From the NCBI GenBank assembly GCA_050084515.1, contig CM114273.1:11656001-11720000 (forward strand): 64,000 nt of DNA, written 5' to 3'. A program made the position numbers and the translations under genes. The notes under the pieces were generated by a model. It did not search any database. It had not been told where the DNA came from and was given only the letters and a program-made list of their open reading frames with translations. The DNA comes from Blasia pusilla. Taxonomy: Eukaryota; Marchantiophyta; Marchantiopsida; Blasiales. Position 1 is the stretch's first letter; the number at the start of each line of letters is the position of its first letter. Shown piece after piece: positions 34,751 to 45,305 of the stretch.

Positions 34751-36098
34751 TTTATGATGTAACCAACTACATAAGGCAAGGAATAAATGAACTATCCATT
34801 TTGTAACTTGCTATGGGTTTGAGAAGAAATGAAAATCTTTGGGTAATAATTATTATAGGAAGTAGTGGCGTTTAATTTGATTGGTGGGAGTTATATTTAT
34901 GGGAGAGTTATATTTAGTGATAATTTTTTGTATGTGAGGACCGGGTTAAAACTTAATAGTAATTATTGTATGCACGAAAAATAGTAATAGTAATTATTTG
35001 TTGGTTTTGCAAGCTTGCTAAGGGGGTAATGTCCACATTTCTCAAATGTTACCTTCAGACCAACCTCTTTCTTCTTAGTTATTCCTTCTCCACTTTCACC
35101 TTAAGAATACTAGAATGAAACTTCTATGGCAAGAAAGAATTAGCGAAGGTCTCCAGAATAAGAACTTCTCGAGGATTACCTCTAAGATTTCTTCAACAAC
35201 AACGTCAACAATCATATTTGGCCTCTCAATCATGTGAACGAGAACCTTTTCTGAATATGCTCTTATCCTTAACTACATGCTTAAAAGTTAATCACATATA
35301 TTCAAGATTTTCATCAACTACATAAAATTTTTATCGAATCTATAAACTTCATAGAGATACTTTCAAATATTTCTTGATGTAATTTTGAGGAAGAAATTGC
35401 TCACAATGAATTGGATGGATGATTCATGTGGAGGAAAAATGAAAATTCATTTAAGTTTTTGAGAAAATGAATGAAAAGGGATGGAGAGGTTCCATCTTTA
35501 TCCCTCTCCACAGATAGAGAGAAAAGAAGAAGTGATTTCTAGTCCATGGGAAGCTGAGTTGGCTTATGAGACCCTTTCCACATCTATATAATTAAAAGAA
35601 GATGGGGTTTGAGGAAACCCTTTTGAGGTGTTGACACATGTCCTCTAAAGATTATATTGGATTTGACACATGTCACTTTAAGAAAAAGAGTACGATTACG
35701 AAGAGACAATTAAATAGAGAAGGGAAAGGAGGATTAGAGACTTTTAAAAGTTCGAAGATCACCCGTGGGCAACCCTCAAGTAATTTTATCATTGCATCCA
35801 CCAGACACCTTCATATCTAGATTACAAACATTTCTAATCGAGGTTCCCTTGGAGGAGATTTGGATTTTGGAGTGAAGGCCTGAAACTTTTTTTTTCCAAA
35901 TTCTTAACTCCGGAGCATAGTCAAGGCACACACATACATGAAAGAGACAAGGTGTACTCTCTCTCTCGAACATGGACCATCCATATCCTAGGTAGGGGAT
36001 GCCACTGCCTTGGGATTGAAACCGCACCCCTTTGTCCAAGGGGAATGTTGAATACGGGGCCTCTTTGAGAATACCTTATTTTAGTTCACCTAACCTCT

Positions 36099-36161
<63 letters not shown>

Positions 36162-36860
36162 GCGATGACGATTCACATGGAGCTGCCCATCCTCGACTCT
36201 GGTGACTACCAGAACGACTCCGGTTGAGGCAATGGAGCCTTATAAAGGTATGCAGCTCTGTTTGCCTACGTTTCAACTTGACTTTTCCTATTGTTAGTCC
36301 CTTTTTGATTTGGCGGGTTGAGGAAGGGAAGATAGGGTATACACATAGCAGAGAGCATTTTATATAGTCATATCATATTCAAGGGATTGTGGTGCCTAAT
36401 TCTTTTTCTCTACTTATTGTATTTGGAACAATAATTTGGACATACAAACTCTAGTAGGTAAAGAATAAGAAGATTTTCATTGAGATTATTTTAACTATCA
36501 TTATGGATGTTTTAGAGTTATTTTGTACATGGTTCTCAAACGCGGAATATTTAGTGAAACCGAGCATGTTACTTTTATAATGGGGACCATAAAAGGTGAC
36601 AAAGTTAATATTGAAAGTTTATTCATGTTCTAGTTCATGATCCAAGAGTGGCATTGAAGTCAGTCAAATGATGGAAGAGAGTTTTGGGTAATACCAAGAC
36701 AATTCTCTTGCTAGAAGGTCATTCATAAAGAGGTTTGGACTTATAGTGACGATTTTCTTTATACTCACATAAGAGGTTGATACACATTTTTTTTGGAAAA
36801 TTTTCAGAAACAAGTAGATGTGATTGAACCATTCATGCCACCTATGCCATCATAGGAGAG
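34751..36860. other. AT-rich intergenic DNA
   Basis: No gene is recognised. Another TCTATATAATTAAAAGAAG start resembling the Helitron-like family lies at about 35583 without a clear 3' end. The GA microsatellite is listed separately. Confidence 0.4.
36101..36158 (+). repeat. GA dinucleotide microsatellite
   Basis: An uninterrupted run of GA lasts about 29 units. Confidence 0.98.
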
Positions 36861-37650
36861 AGCAAGAAAAAGAGTTGAGATAGCAAAGTATGTTGCGGTA
36901 GTTATCTATTGATTTGCTCAAAATCCGCCACTCCAACTCTTGAGTGACTTATATGGGATTGGACAACCAATAATTTTCAAATACACATCCATTATCATTG
37001 ACACTCCAACAAGTAGACATAAATTGTACGCCAAATGTGTGAAATGGCCAATAATTGATGAAATGATTGAACAAATATGCAATTATAAGCATATTTGTGG
37101 AGTTTCATAAAACAGATGGATGGATGGATCTTACATAAAGCTTAAATTCAAACCTATTGTGAAATATGTCCCAGAGCACTACAGGAATCGTCACTCTCAC
37201 TATTTGGTGCTTCTCCAACGTATATGTGATGTCAATGTGAAGTTTTGGGACTTATGTTGTACTAAGCCCGGATCTGCTCGTGATGCTGCATATTTAAGGC
37301 AATCTAGAGTGTTTCAATGCACTGAAGAGAACACACATCCTTTCTCTTCAGATATCACATTGCCATTTGATTAGAAAGAGGTTCAAGTCATTCCGCCCAT
37401 AATACTTGGGGATATCGCCTATCCCTTCCGACCATGGCTACTGAAGCGTTTTCATTGACACCTATATCAAGAAAATCTATTGAAAAATATATTTGATTGT
37501 CAATAAAACTACTTTTGGTCATTTAAAAGGAAGATGGATAATTCTACGCGATTGTCCTATGTCTCTAGAAATGGTTTCTAAAGTGACATTTATATGTGGA
37601 TTTCTCTATAATTTTGTTACCCTACATGTAGAGCCCTTACCGTAAGACAT
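36860..37650 (+). pseudogene. PIF/Harbinger transposase (DDE_Tnp_4), broken
   Basis: Frames joined across stops read IAKYVAVVIY, YGIGQPIIFKY, YAKCVKWP, then MDGSYIKL, YRNRHSHYLVLLQRICDVN, KFWDLCCTKPGSARDAAYLR (open frame 37120-37374) and ILGDIAYPFRPWLLKRF (about 37399-37445). This is the order of a PIF/Harbinger transposase. Two catalytic Asp residues are still present (MDGS and LGDIAYP). Stop codons upstream (about 37110), at 37372-37374 and beyond make it a pseudogene. Confidence 0.8.
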
Positions 37651-37844
37651 CAATTTTGGTGGATGAGAGGATGAATGGTGGAATTATCTAATCATAACAT
37701 GGATGTACAGTTGAGAGGAAAAGAATAATCGTAGGTGAATTAGTGCGAGCACCATTCTTCAAAGATTTTTATGACACACATGCTTACTTGAGCGATGATG
37801 GAACTTGAGTTAGATCATACATACTTATTTTCCAAAAGTAGACG

Positions 37845-38059
37845 TGGCTAATGATTGTCCACCTTGCTTTTCTCTCTCCAACTGAAGCTCTATACGACGA
37901 AGTTCAAATATTCGAGATATTAGCTTCAATTTTTTATCTGCTTGTTAAGCTTTCTTTTCACATGTTTTCTTCAAAGTTTGGATAAAGGCATTCATTGATT
38001 GTGTAATATTGTCACTAGTATCTCTCAACTTTCTTTTTTTTGTTTGGTTTTCTTGCCAT
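37845..38059 (-). pseudogene. Second ORF of the PIF/Harbinger element, C-terminal part
   Basis: The minus strand reads MARKPNKKKK-like (with a frame slip), then DNITQSMNAFIQTLKKTCEK and LKLISRIFELRRIELQLERE. This helical, charged tail resembles the Myb/SANT-type accessory protein that PIF/Harbinger elements encode next to the transposase, convergently oriented here. The DNA-binding part was not found, so the assignment is inferential. Confidence 0.45.
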
Positions 38060-38334
38060 ACTCAATTGAGAACATGCTTTGCTTCTTGGACTTTATTCAA
38101 TAGGTAGAACTTCACTTTAACTCATATTGGATGTGTGGATTCGAGATATATTTATTGGCTCATATATTGGTGTATCTATTGATGGAAGAATAGGTGGATC
38201 ACTCAATTGATCCACAACTTTTTCACCCTCATTGGATATAATGTGAATAAATGACGGTTGAGATTCAGTATGGATGAGATCTTCTTCACTCAAATCAACA
38301 AAACATCCACACCAACGGCTTCTTGGATGTTAGT

Positions 38335-38642
38335 ACTATTGAAGATAAAGTTTCAGTCAAGCTCATGAGGCACCTAAATTGCTTTATTTGGTACTCACAC
38401 GAAGTAGGAAAACTTAATCTTGGTTAGTCAGTTAAACGCGATTGTCTTAACTATGGTTAGTTAATCACAATTTAGTCTAACTCAAGACTATGGTTAAGAT
38501 TAGGGTTAGGGTTTCTTGTACATATCCTATATAATTGAGAAGGGGACCAGCCTCCACTTATTCTCTCTTTGCAAAATTTTGTTCTCCATGGTGGTGTGTG
38601 AATGTGAGAGTCGTTTTCTATCAGTTAAGCTTTTTTAGCAGT
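38335..38642 (+). repeat. Repeat flanking the Harbinger remnant, interrupted by element 2
   Basis: This is the inverted counterpart of 16846-17160. It includes a telomere-like TTAGGGTTAGGGTTT stretch at about 38502-38516. It stops at AGCAGT where element 2 begins, and resumes with related sequence (tAGTTTTCTACA) at 48433. Confidence 0.75.
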
Positions 38643-39206
38643 TGTCGTGCGAATCCATATCGTCATACAACATACATCGCTGACATACCATACTCACATA
38701 CATACATAACATAGACGAGAGCATCCACAAACACAAGTGTACCACAACTGAAATCCGTGAAAGACCTACTGTCATAAAACACGTATGGAATCACATACAA
38801 TCGAGCCAAACCCACTCCACGATGGGAGAATCTAGGTCGAAGCTTGCGGGAAACACCATAGCCAAGAGCTCTACTCACTACCAAGGCTAACTCCCAACGC
38901 AAGAGGCTCAACTCAAAGAACTGACTGTTCTTTGAGTGCACTCCACCTTATATCCTCCAACCTAAGAGCGGGCCCTATTGGAAAAGTCACCCTCAACTAA
39001 GTAATCCCCAACCCTATGTATGAAATCGCATCTCTACCTAGACATGTATGGCCTCTACTAGCTCACTATACTCTATGACATAATCCGTATGGTCATGACA
39101 ACTGTCGTGCGAATCCACATCGTCATACAACATACATTGCTGACATACCATATTCACATACATACATAACATAGACGAGAACATCCACAAACACAAGTGT
39201 ACCACG
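38643..39206 (-). repeat. A-B-A terminal block of element 2
   Basis: On the plus strand, A (38643-38746), two bases AC, B (38749-39100), two bases AC, then a second A (39103-39206). The two A copies differ at only a few bases. The B copy matches the one at the other end of the element (48077-48432). Confidence 0.85.
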
Positions 39207-39240
39207 ACTCGCCCCCCTAACTGGCAGTTAGGTCCCTCTA
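39207..39240 (-). promoter_or_regulatory. Polypurine tract and hairpin next to the A-B-A block
   Basis: On the minus strand, CTAACTGCCAGTTAG (39217-39231; a seven-base stem with a one-base loop) runs into TTAGGGGGGC. This is the likely plus-strand primer site. The block is conserved in element 1 (14651-14670), where the second arm has one change. Confidence 0.6.
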
Positions 39241-39387
39241 ACTCCTAGGTAGCCCTATACATCTACTACATGCTATACACCTTCTTGGGTGCACGAATCA
39301 GAAGGCCGGGTGCTAGGTTGCCCCATCGTTAGTCGCACATCTGTAATCCATATCATGCAAAGATCAAGTCATCTACCTCTCCTAAGT

Positions 39388-39522
39388 ACATCGAGGACAA
39401 ACCCACCTTCCAGTAGGAACAACATCCATACGTGGAGTCAAACAGATCATGTGCCAACCCCTAGAACACCGATCACACACCAACATACGGGCTGCGTTAC
39501 CAGCAGATCCACACAACATGCA
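39388..39522 (-). pseudogene. PHD finger at the C-terminus of element 2 pol
   Basis: The frame at 39382-39675 ends in a C4HC3 zinc finger with spacing C-x2-C-x11-C-x2-C-x4-H-x2-C-x14-C-x2-C, starting CMLCGS, with LVCDRCSRGWHMICL in the middle and RWVCPRCT at the end, followed by a stop. This is a textbook PHD finger including the Trp two residues before the last Cys pair. It follows the integrase C-terminal region (FHVGDYVYLQQIAP, 39740-39790) after two in-frame stops. PHD fingers read histone H3 tails; a role in targeting integration is inference. Confidence 0.8.
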
Positions 39523-39679
39523 ACTCAAGCTAGCACGTATCATGGCTAAGCTTGGGTCAACAGTACCATCCATATTTGGAAGATGACATGGCGCATAATT
39601 ACGCACATGGTCCTTCCAAAAAACTCCATCACGACCCTCCAACATGAGAACTCCAGAAGCTAACACCTCGCGCACTCAT

Positions 39680-41085
39680 AAAATAATGCGGCCTGCCGTC
39701 ACATCCTACATTTTCGGTGCAATCTGCTGCAAATAGACATAGTCCCCCACATGGAACCTACGAATTGATGATCGATAACCTCCATCCCGAATGGTTGCAT
39801 ACCGCAACGTATCCTTGTGTTGAGCGATGGCAAGATTCTCAAAGGCTGTTGGCAAAACTCTCCGAAAGAGCTCTGCCCGCTAAGAACACACCCTCATCCA
39901 CATCTCTGGGTCATCAAGGTTCACCACCTCACTAGACTCCCGACAAATTGCTGCTGGCAAGTTTGGATCTCGGCCGTATAACAGAAAATAAGGTGAGAAG
40001 GAAGCCAAGGATGCTTGGCGACTGAACCTATACCCCATGGCTAACCATGGCAACTGAATATCCCAATCTCCAAGATGCCCCTTCTCTAGGCCATACTTGC
40101 GTAATGCCCTCTTCACCGTCTGAACCACACGCTCAGCTAAACCATCCGCCTCTAGATGATCTCAAGACGTGGTCCGATGATCAATCAACGCCTTGTCACA
40201 CAAGACCTGAAACTCACCCTGAAACTCTATACCCTGGACGGTTAGCACTTCAGCTGGTGCACCAAAATAACTAAGCACTCTATCAAGAAACGCATACGCC
40301 GTTCCCTCATTTGCCTTGGCAGGTAATGCCACCAACTCAATCCACTTGGAGAAGTGCTCCACCATCACCAACACATATCGATGATGTCGTACAGTCAATG
40401 GTAACGGTCCCGCAAAGTCCACACTCCAACGGTAACCCAATCCCATAATAGGCAAGGGGTGTAACTATGGTGTAGGGGCATTGAATGATGCCCTCACCCG
40501 GTCACAAACCATACAACATGACACCAATTGCTGCACGTGAGTATGCATGCCACGCCACCAATACTGACCAAGGAGTAAGCTATACGTACGCTTTACCCCA
40601 AAATGTCCCAACTCCTCATGGGCATGTCGTACAATGCGCTCTCTCTGAGCCAAATGCGGCACTACTCGTACTCTACCATCCTCCCACACACGGAGAATAT
40701 GTGTTCCCTCCAATCGATACCTCTTAGCATGTTGAAGAACACGGTCTCGCTCCTTGGCACTCACTATGCTTGGCACCCTACTGGTCCGTAGGAACTCCAA
40801 CACCAACGCATCATCATGAAAATCACGCTGATCCGTACCACCATCTCCAACCTTAGGATCTGAAGGCTGGCCATCTATCTTCTGACTAGAGTAAGATATC
40901 ATGTGGTCCTCCATACTAGAGTCCACCCCTAACCAACATAAAAAGGCGGATGCATGCCAACATGGCACCATCTCCTCATCAACCTCGCCATGCCATCTAG
41001 CCCCAGTTGTATCCTCTTGGCTAGTACATGGGTTCCTACTCAACCCATCAACATCAAGGTTGGCAACTCCAGGTCTATGTACCAC
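39680..41085 (-). pseudogene. Integrase of element 2
   Basis: The HHCC zinc-binding domain lies at about 40495-40640 (HAHEELGHFG, then CCMVCDRVR). The catalytic core starts at 40455 with YRWSVDFAGPLP (first Asp at 40417-40419). The second block reads LTVQGIEFQGEF, where the family has TDQG, so the second catalytic Asp is lost. The Glu-containing ADGLAE block follows near 40130-40150. The GPY-like and SH3-like tail leads to the PHD finger. There are several stops and frame changes. Confidence 0.85.
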
Positions 41086-41457
41086 CTAGAAGTCATACTC
41101 TTGTAAGATAAGAGCCCACCGTGCAAGCTTCCATGTAAGCTTGTCAGACTCCATCAACCACTTGAACAGCTGGTGATCAGTAACAAGGGTAAATTGTGTG
41201 CCAAACAAGTAACACCTAAAGTGTGCCACAACCCACACTACTGCCAAGCACTCTCCCTCATATGAACTATAGCGCGACTCCACTCCGTTATTCGAATGAC
41301 TTGCATAGGCCACCACAAACTCCATGTGCTCATCATCATGTTGTGTCAACACTGCTCCAGGTCCCAACCTACTCCAATCAGTGTGTAACTGAAATGGGCG
41401 CCCTCTGATAGGTCTCCTCAAGATAGGCGCCGCCACCAAGTGGGCCTTGAGCTCCAC
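41040..41457 (-). pseudogene. RNase H domain of element 2
   Basis: The frame reads LHTDWSRLGPGAVLTQ, VAYASHSNNGVESRYSSYEG and FTLVTDHQLFKWLM, the usual gypsy RNase H blocks (Asp of TDWS, Glu of YEGE, Asp of TDH). It follows the reverse transcriptase after one frame break. Confidence 0.85.
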
Positions 41458-41481
41458 AAAAGCTCTCTCCTGATCATCTCC

Positions 41482-42500
41482 CTAGTGCCACTCCTGATCT
41501 GATTTCAACAATTGGTTCAAAGGCTTTGCCATAGCACTAAATCCCTTCACATATCTCCGATAATAGTTCACCAATCCCATGAATGCCCGAACTCTACTCA
41601 CATCTACCGAACGAGGAATAAGTGCAAAAGCCTCCACCTTTGCTTGCTGAACTCCCAAACCACATGGATAGATCACATGACCTAAGTACTCAACATCCTC
41701 ATGGAAGAACTTACACTTTCCTGGATGCAAACGTAGGCCATGAGCTTTCAACCGCTCAAACACAATCTGCAAATATATCTTATGCTCCTCCACCGTCTTA
41801 TTGAACACCAAGATATCATCAATGTAACACCGAACAAAATCCAACCTTGCTAGGATCCTGTCCATCACTCTCTGAAACTCGGCAAGTGCATTCTTCAACC
41901 CAAAGGGTAAGAATTTCCACTAGTACAAACAATCCTTGCCATGAGAGTTGACACCCCAAAATGTTGTCTTGGCCTTGTCACTCTCCCGAATCAGAAATTG
42001 ATGGTATCCTGCCCAAAGATCCAAAGTACTGAAAATCTTTGTCTGTCCCACCACATCAAAGATCTCCTCAGGTGTAGGCATGGCATACCTATCGGCCTTG
42101 GTTTGCCAATTGATAGGACGGTAATCTCTACACATCCGCCTATCCGTGTAGTTGCCATGCATATCCTTTTTAGCAGGCATGACAGTGGCTGATGCATACT
42201 CTCCATGCGACAACTCCACTAATCCAGCCTCCCAAAGGTCCAACGTCCAACTCTGAATCAGGCCCTCTCTATATCACTATATCGGTAGGGACGATAGAAG
42301 ATTGGCGTATCACTAGCCAAATCAATCCGTATATCGGGTCCAATCAGAGCACCCAACTCCTTCATGCTTAAGGCAAAACAACTCCTATAAGCATGTAGGA
42401 ACTGTGTCAAGCGTCGTTTCTCACCTCCCGTAACCTTGGGCCCAAGTAATGGCTCCCAAGTCTCCTCCACTGGCATACTAGAGGGAGAGGACGATGCCAT
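41482..42500 (-). pseudogene. Reverse transcriptase of element 2
   Basis: Blocks RMCRDYRPIN, KIFSTLDLWAGYHQFLI and CYIDDILVF (YIDD at 41815-41826) are in the right order, followed by VEYLGHVIYPCGL and VRAFMGLVNYYRRYV. The frame is interrupted at about 41900-41919 and 42244-42257. It is of Ty3/gypsy type. Confidence 0.9.
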
Positions 42501-42719
42501 TGGCTGCTACGCAACCCCCTCACAAGATGGTACACCCTTAGCTACACCATCATCAGAGCAAATAACTCCTCCACCTGCATGAGCAACCAACTCCACATGC
42601 CCAGCCATTACATCCCATTTACTCCAAGGATGCAAAATACTACTCTCCTCGCCCCCAGCCGATGCCTCTACCGTCCCGGTAGCCATCGAGCTCATTACAA
42701 GGGGTGGAAGACCCACAGA

Positions 42720-43704
42720 CATAGTCCAAAGTCGACGCTGCTTGGCCATACCAAGACTCAAAATCCAAGTCAAACAATTCAGGTCCATGGCCTGACCCAA
42801 CATATGACGTCGTGAAGTCTCAGAAATGGAAGCAACCGCTGTCACACTAGTAGCAAATCCCATCGCACGCTCTCTCTCATCAGCGTTAGGCTCCACCAAC
42901 TGTCGCACACGAGAATCCCATACAAGCCCGGGACCACCTTCCCTGTATGCATGTGACGAGGGAAAACTCACAAATGTGGGTAGTGCCATCCTAGGCTGGC
43001 CCACACAGTTCACCAGTGCCATGGGTGACCGATCAATAACCCTCACCACTGAGAAAGTCGCCAAGATTCAAGATACTATCCACTTTGCAAGGCAAGGATC
43101 CCGCCGCAAAGTGCATTATATGCTCGACGAGAACCTCCTAGGCAACAAGTTTGTCCACCACAAGCGTGGGACGATGTGCACGCTGAGCAACTCATGCATT
43201 TGCATCCAACAACACCGCTGGTCCAATCCAAGACCGCACCTCATGAACACTCGCCATCATTCGGGTCCGAGTGTCACCCAACAATGGAACATTCTCCAAA
43301 ATGTTAGCTAGAGCACGTGCCTGATGAACCTGAAGATGTCGTAACACCCGTAACATCTCCCAAAACAATCGAGACCTAGGGTCGTGTAATCCCTCACCAC
43401 GACTAGCACGTGTATGACCCTGACATGGCCATCTAGCAATCACCAAATCTATAGGACCAACCCTCTCAAGGTCCTACGCCCCCAACAATGCAATGTGTGA
43501 CGGCAAAGCACGCTGTTACCCACTTAATAGCGATGGCGGCAACAACTCAGATATCTCCGCATCAATCGACCAATATGTCGGGATGAGACTCTCGGGCCGT
43601 CTCATCTCGCTCCACATATACGTATCTCTCCAAGACAGAATACCGCCCTGCAACACGCATGACCAAACCAAAGTGCTAATCCCACCAAAGAGATCTAACA
43701 CACA
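42720..43704 (-). pseudogene. C5 cytosine DNA methyltransferase domain inside element 2 pol
   Basis: Reading down the minus strand: motif I VLDLFGGIST (43704-43675); motif IV ARWPCQGHTRASRGEG with the catalytic Pro-Cys (PCQ at 43420-43428); motif VI ANILENVP (ENVP at 43285-43296); motif VIII QRAHRP (QRAHR at 43171-43185); a short target-recognition stretch; motif IX-like RERAMGF (42855-42875); and motif X LGQAMDLN (42777-42800). Order and spacing are those of DNA (cytosine-5) methyltransferases, not permuted. It lies between the protease and the reverse transcriptase, in the same orientation as both. Frames change at the protease junction, before motif IV and before and after motif VIII, so the copy is dead. 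The clade (CMT, DNMT3, bacterial Dcm-like) cannot be decided by eye. Confidence 0.85.
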
Positions 43705-45176
43705 AATTCCCTCCGGCGGATACTACCATAAAAATGGGTGTAGTATCCAAAGGGGATAACCCAACTGGACCAGAAGTAGGAGTCCGCCGTGGGGCCTCCT
43801 CTTTCTCGTGAGGTATAACATCCTCACACCAAGCCTCATGCACTAGGCGATCAGCCTCCTGCTGTAGTGAACCGTGTGAACTCTGATGTGGCACATCCAA
43901 TGATGAGGATGACACTGCTGCAAAAATAGGGACCTCCTCTACCTCCTCATGCAGAGGAAAATCCATAGCAGAAACATTACCCTCCAAAAAGTCTCCTGGC
44001 CAAGTGACTACTCCACTAAAACCAGCCATAGATGCTAACACTCTTGGGGAAGACCCTCCTGGTCGAGCGCCATAAATAAATCTCACAGGAACTTGGCTCA
44101 TACATCCATCCGCGGACTTCCAACCAGGTCTATAAGACGTTGTCTCAATCCTGTAATCCATCTGAAAACCCATCGGGTACAATACTGCTCCTCGAACTAG
44201 TACATCATACGACTCGGCTGATGTGACTACCGCAGGTACTCCCAACCGGGAGCTATCAGTCGCATGATCAGGTCTCAATTGTACAGATAACTTCTCCTGT
44301 GTCATGAATTGAGACCTATCATTGGCTCCTCCAAGTGATGTTTGAATTTGGAATGGGCCAGGCTCAAGCTCTGACCTCCGAATACCCAAACCAATACATG
44401 TCGCCTTTCCCAACATCAAAGGTTGGGCACTAGAGTCTAACAAGACTCTATCTGGTCTTTACACCTGTCCTGTAGGACTCACCAATCGGAATATCCCACT
44501 CTGGTTGTCCAACATACATACACCAAGTGTAAGCCTCTCACGATCAATGGCTAGCCGGGCTGGTAATGCATTCATCTTCGCCGCTGTTGCCTGCCAAGTA
44601 GCACTGGTACTCAATGCTACACCTGATATAGAGGTTCGCTCCACCGCAACACCCTCGTCCACCTCAAAGCACGTGTAGCAGTAACACCCCCACGTTCACA
44701 CAACGTGGTCGCTAGCTGAAATACACGAGCTAAGTCAACTCCTAAAGCCATCGCTCCGTGGCGAAAACAATGGGGATCCCAACACCGAAGTTGCCATCCG
44801 CATATCAAGATCGATGCTCCATCCGTGTCTACTACACGCGATGTAGATGCCTCGCCCCGTGTCGGCTCAATAGGCTGCGAGAGGAACCATGGATGGAGTC
44901 CTAAGCACCTCACCAACAAGAATGACCGGGAAGCCTAGCCTGCCTCCCAACCTCACCCCTCTATGGGTCCAACTCCACAGTAGCACCACGTGGCTCTGAC
45001 GCTTGAGTTGCTCCTCTCGTAACTGCAGCCGATGCCTCAACCTGTGCTGCACTCGCTATATAAGAGAGATCATCCCCTCCATAAGAGGTGGAAGCCCCTG
45101 CTCCCGAACCTGATCTATCTTTGGATACCGACCATAGTAGCCAACTTCTGCTCCAATGCTCTATCTCGGCGACCAT
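43705..45176 (-). pseudogene. Protease region of element 2
   Basis: The frame at 43676-44443 begins with LLDSSAQPLMLGKATCIGLG (Leu-Leu preceding it in the genome), where DSSA stands for the retropepsin D-S/T-G-A active site. It continues with AESYDVLVRGAVLYPMGFQM and a long linker. The frames at 44459-45176 hold the upstream part (AAQVEASAAVTRG, LATTLCERGG, IFRLVSPTG), shared with element 1. Confidence 0.7.
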
Positions 45177-45305
45177 AGGCGACTATGTCGTAGTGGTAGG
45201 GGTAGCCACCGTAGGCTCTCCAACCACTAGTTCACCTCTACCACCCCTACCACCTCTACCACCTCGGCCTCTCCGAGCTACTCCACCACGGCCGCGGCTT
45301 GATCT

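Noticed and set aside
38502-38516. Telomere-like TTAGGGTTAGGGTTT
   Set aside because: Only two units, inside a dispersed repeat that has a second copy at 17.0 kb without the full motif; not evidence of a telomere or interstitial telomeric array.
43676-44443. 255-codon minus-strand frame as a host gene
   Set aside because: It starts with a retropepsin-like DSSA motif, matches element 1, and runs into the methyltransferase of the same retrotransposon.
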